6,615 nucleotides of DNA from Blastococcus sp. CT_GayMR20. Its GTDB lineage: Bacteria > Actinomycetota > Actinomycetes > Mycobacteriales > Geodermatophilaceae. The notes under the pieces were generated by a model, which made no database searches, was not told the origin of the DNA, and saw nothing but the letters and a program-made list of their open reading frames with translations. Positions 5,100-6,615 of the stretch are shown here, piece after piece (within the stretch, counting starts at the first letter, position 1; every line of letters starts with the position of its first letter). The stretch spans positions 1 to 6,615 of the forward strand of contig NZ_SPQM01000206.1 of the NCBI RefSeq assembly GCF_004570345.1, given 5' to 3'. The translations under genes were made by a program, and so were the position numbers.

Positions 5100-5105
5100 C
5101 ATGAT
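5100..5105 (+). promoter_or_regulatory. Possible -10 element for a leaderless psuG transcript
   Basis: CATGAT partly fits TANNNT and ends six bases before the psuG GTG, the same geometry as at 3663-3675. The overlapping CATCAT on the minus strand (5106-5101) could serve as -10 for the DUF3039 gene. Neither has a good -35. Confidence 0.2.
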
Positions 5106-5111
5106 GACAGG

Positions 5112-6047
5112 GTGCATCCCCCGTCCTCCGACCTTCCCGCCCGGAGCGTCCTCTCCCCCGAGGTCGCCGACGCCCTGGGCTCCGGCCGCCCCGTCGTCGC
5201 CCTCGAGAGCACGCTGCTCGCCCACGGGCTCCCGCGACCGGACAACCGGGCTGCCGCGGACGACGTGGAGGCCGCCGTCCGCGCCGGCGGAGCGGTGCCG
5301 GCCACCATCGCCGTCCTGGACGGCGTCCCGCACGTCGGGCTGACGCCTGTGGAGGTCGACCGGGTCTGCGCCGACCCGGACCTGGCCAAGCTCGGGGTTC
5401 GCGACCTACCCGTGGCCGCCGCCCTGGGCCTCAGCGGCGCCACGACGGTCTCCAGCACCGCCCTGCTCGCCGCGGCGGCCGGGATCGGTGTCTTCGCCAC
5501 CGGCGGGCTGGGCGGCGTCCATCGGCAGGCCGTGGGCACCTTCGACGAGTCGGCCGACCTGACCGCACTGTCGCGCACCTCGCTCGTCGTCGTCTGCGCC
5601 GGGGTCAAGTCGATCCTCGACGTCCCGGCCACGCTGGAACGGCTCGAGTCGCTGTCGGTCACCGTCGTCGGCTACCGGACGACGACCTTCCCCGGCTTCT
5701 ACGTCGCGGACTCCGGCGCGAGGCTGGACTGGTCCGTGGCCGATCCGGAGCAGGCCGCGGCGGTCTTCGCGGCGCGACGGCAGCTCGCGTCGGGCGCGGT
5801 GATCGTGGCCAACCCGCTGCCCCAGGACCAACAGCTCGACCCGGCACTGCACGACCGGGTGATCGCGGGCGCCCTGGCCGCCGCCGAGGAGGCGGGGGTG
5901 CGCGGCAAGGACGTCACGCCGTTCGTGCTGGACCACCTGCACCGCGCCAGCGAGGGCGCGACGCTGGCGGTCAACGTGCGGTTGGTACTGCGCAACGCGG
6001 AGCTCGCGGGCCGGATCGCCGCCGCGCTGGCGGGGGTGCCCCGCTGA
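5112..6047 (+). CDS. psuG: Pseudouridine-5'-phosphate glycosidase
   Basis: A 311-aa cytoplasmic enzyme of the PsuG (YeiN/IndA) family. It reversibly splits the C-C glycosidic bond of pseudouridine 5'-phosphate to uracil and ribose 5-phosphate. Recognisable segments are E32 in ALESTLLAHGLPRPDN, K93, the T130-GGLGGVH137 loop, S147 and D149 in DESADL, the Schiff-base lysine K166 in CAGVKS, TPF at 269-271, and N288 in LAVNVRLV. These fall at or within one residue of the E. coli catalytic positions (E31, K93, H137, D149, K166, N289 from memory), so the enzyme should be active. Length is normal. The GTG at 5112 is the only start before an in-frame TAA at 5085; no ribosome site precedes it, so it may be leaderless. 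The stop overlaps the kinase frame, indicating a pseudouridine degradation operon. Confidence 0.95.
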   Translation: MHPPSSDLPARSVLSPEVADALGSGRPVVALESTLLAHGLPRPDNRAAADDVEAAVRAGGAVPATIAVLDGVPHVGLTPVEVDRVCADPDLAKLGVRDLPVAAALGLSGATTVSSTALLAAAAGIGVFATGGLGGVHRQAVGTFDESADLTALSRTSLVVVCAGVKSILDVPATLERLESLSVTVVGYRTTTFPGFYVADSGARLDWSVADPEQAAAVFAARRQLASGAVIVANPLPQDQQLDPALHDRVIAGALAAAEEAGVRGKDVTPFVLDHLHRASEGATLAVNVRLVLRNAELAGRIAAALAGVPR

Positions 6048-6615
6048 CCAGCGCCGCGCGGGTCGTCGTGGTGGGCGACGTCGCCACCGACGTCGTCGCC
6101 GTCCTCTCCGGGGCGCCGGCGCCCGGATCGGACCGGCCGGCGGCCATCCGCAGCCGTGGCGGCGGGGCGGGCGCCAACGTCGCCGTCCACCTGGCGCAAC
6201 TCGGCGTCCCCGTGGTCCTGGCGGGGTGCATCGGCGACGACGCCGCGGGAGCCGGACTCACCGCGGAGCTGGCCGCGGCGGGCGTGCGGCTCGCGCTGCG
6301 GACCGTGCCGGGTGCCGCCACCGGCACGATCGTCAGCCTCGTGGAACCGGACGGGCAGCGCAGCATGCTCGCCGACCGCGGGGCGAACCTGGCACTGCGG
6401 ACCGAGGACGTGCCCGCTCCCCCGCCCGGCGGCCACCTGCACCTCTCCGGCTACACGTTGCTCGACCCCGGCCCGCGCACCGGGGGGCTCGCCGCCCTGG
6501 ACGCTGCCGTCGCGGCGGGGTGCACGGTGTCGGTCGACCCCGCGTCGACCACGCCCCTGGCGGCCTACGGCGTGGACCGCTGGCTCGCCGACACGGCGGC
6601 GGCGACCCTGCTGCT
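6044..6615 (+). CDS. psuK: PfkB-family sugar kinase, probable pseudouridine kinase, N-terminal part
   Basis: About 190 codons are present; the gene runs off the window. The protein opens with the Rossmann-like strand VVVVGDVATD (D12, D16) and the PfkB motif GGGAGANVAVHLAQLG with GCIGDD (about 39-66), N45 being a sugar-contact position. A SVDPAS segment lies near 167. The catalytic GxGD motif would be downstream. PsuK phosphorylates the 5'-hydroxyl of pseudouridine, supplying PsuG; adjacency to psuG makes this more likely than ribokinase or fructokinase. The start is unusual: no ATG, GTG or TTG lies where the fold needs one. CTG at 6044 overlaps the psuG stop as CTGA, with GGGGG about seven bases upstream. 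GTG 6068 and 6071 are the conventional alternatives but would remove most of the first beta strand. The coding call is firm, the start and exact substrate less so. Confidence 0.85.
   Translation, partial: MTSAARVVVVGDVATDVVAVLSGAPAPGSDRPAAIRSRGGGAGANVAVHLAQLGVPVVLAGCIGDDAAGAGLTAELAAAGVRLALRTVPGAATGTIVSLVEPDGQRSMLADRGANLALRTEDVPAPPPGGHLHLSGYTLLDPGPRTGGLAALDAAVAAGCTVSVDPASTTPLAAYGVDRWLADTAAATLL

Noticed and set aside
5061..5103. Thirteen-codon leader-peptide-like frame (ATG at 5103, minus) overlapping the DUF3039 start
   Set aside because: No ribosome site precedes it and such short frames are common by chance.
1..6615. CRISPR arrays, tRNA or rRNA genes, insertion sequences, phage genes or attachment sites
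   Set aside because: I saw no spaced repeats, cloverleaf pattern, transposase or integrase motifs, or terminal repeats on either strand.

Overview
The window looks like chromosomal DNA of a very high-GC actinobacterium, possibly of the Geodermatophilaceae type (Blastococcus, Geodermatophilus, Modestobacter). The basis is the strong G/C bias at third codon positions, GTG starts, weak or absent Shine-Dalgarno sites on several genes, and two small protein families (DUF7455-like and DUF3039) that I know only from Actinobacteria. The genus is an inference.

Layout. Positions 1-76 hold a G/C-rich hairpin that probably ends the leftward cupin gene. Positions 77-610 (minus) encode a small secreted cupin. 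Positions 611-1077 form a divergent intergenic region with a promoter-like site in each direction, an 11-bp-periodic triple repeat resembling a PHO box, and a long presumptive leader with three stem-loops. Positions 1078-1302 (plus) encode a 74-aa zinc-ribbon-like protein (DUF7455-like). Positions 1445-3592 (plus) encode a 715-aa membrane-anchored VanW-family envelope protein. Two hairpins follow, then a 360-aa YihY/BrkB-type membrane protein (3675-4757) that appears to start leaderless. A long inverted repeat at 4781-4835 separates it from the convergent DUF3039 gene (4837-5064, minus). Divergent from DUF3039, with fewer than 50 bases between them, are psuG (5112-6047) and an overlapping PfkB-family kinase (from 6044, cut by the window end).

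How the genes work together. The last two genes form a clear pathway: the kinase would phosphorylate pseudouridine and PsuG would split pseudouridine 5'-phosphate into uracil and ribose 5-phosphate. The DUF7455, YihY and DUF3039 genes recall the conserved actinobacterial sigA/sigB neighbourhood (from memory, Rv2708c, Rv2707 and Rv2699c in M. tuberculosis), here with a VanW gene between the first two. The cupin, VanW and YihY proteins all act at the envelope, but nothing in the sequence ties them into one system.

I see no mobile element, CRISPR array, tRNA or rRNA. I found no convincing new multi-gene system. The most unusual material is in the 611-1077 intergenic region and in the apparent CTG start of the kinase.
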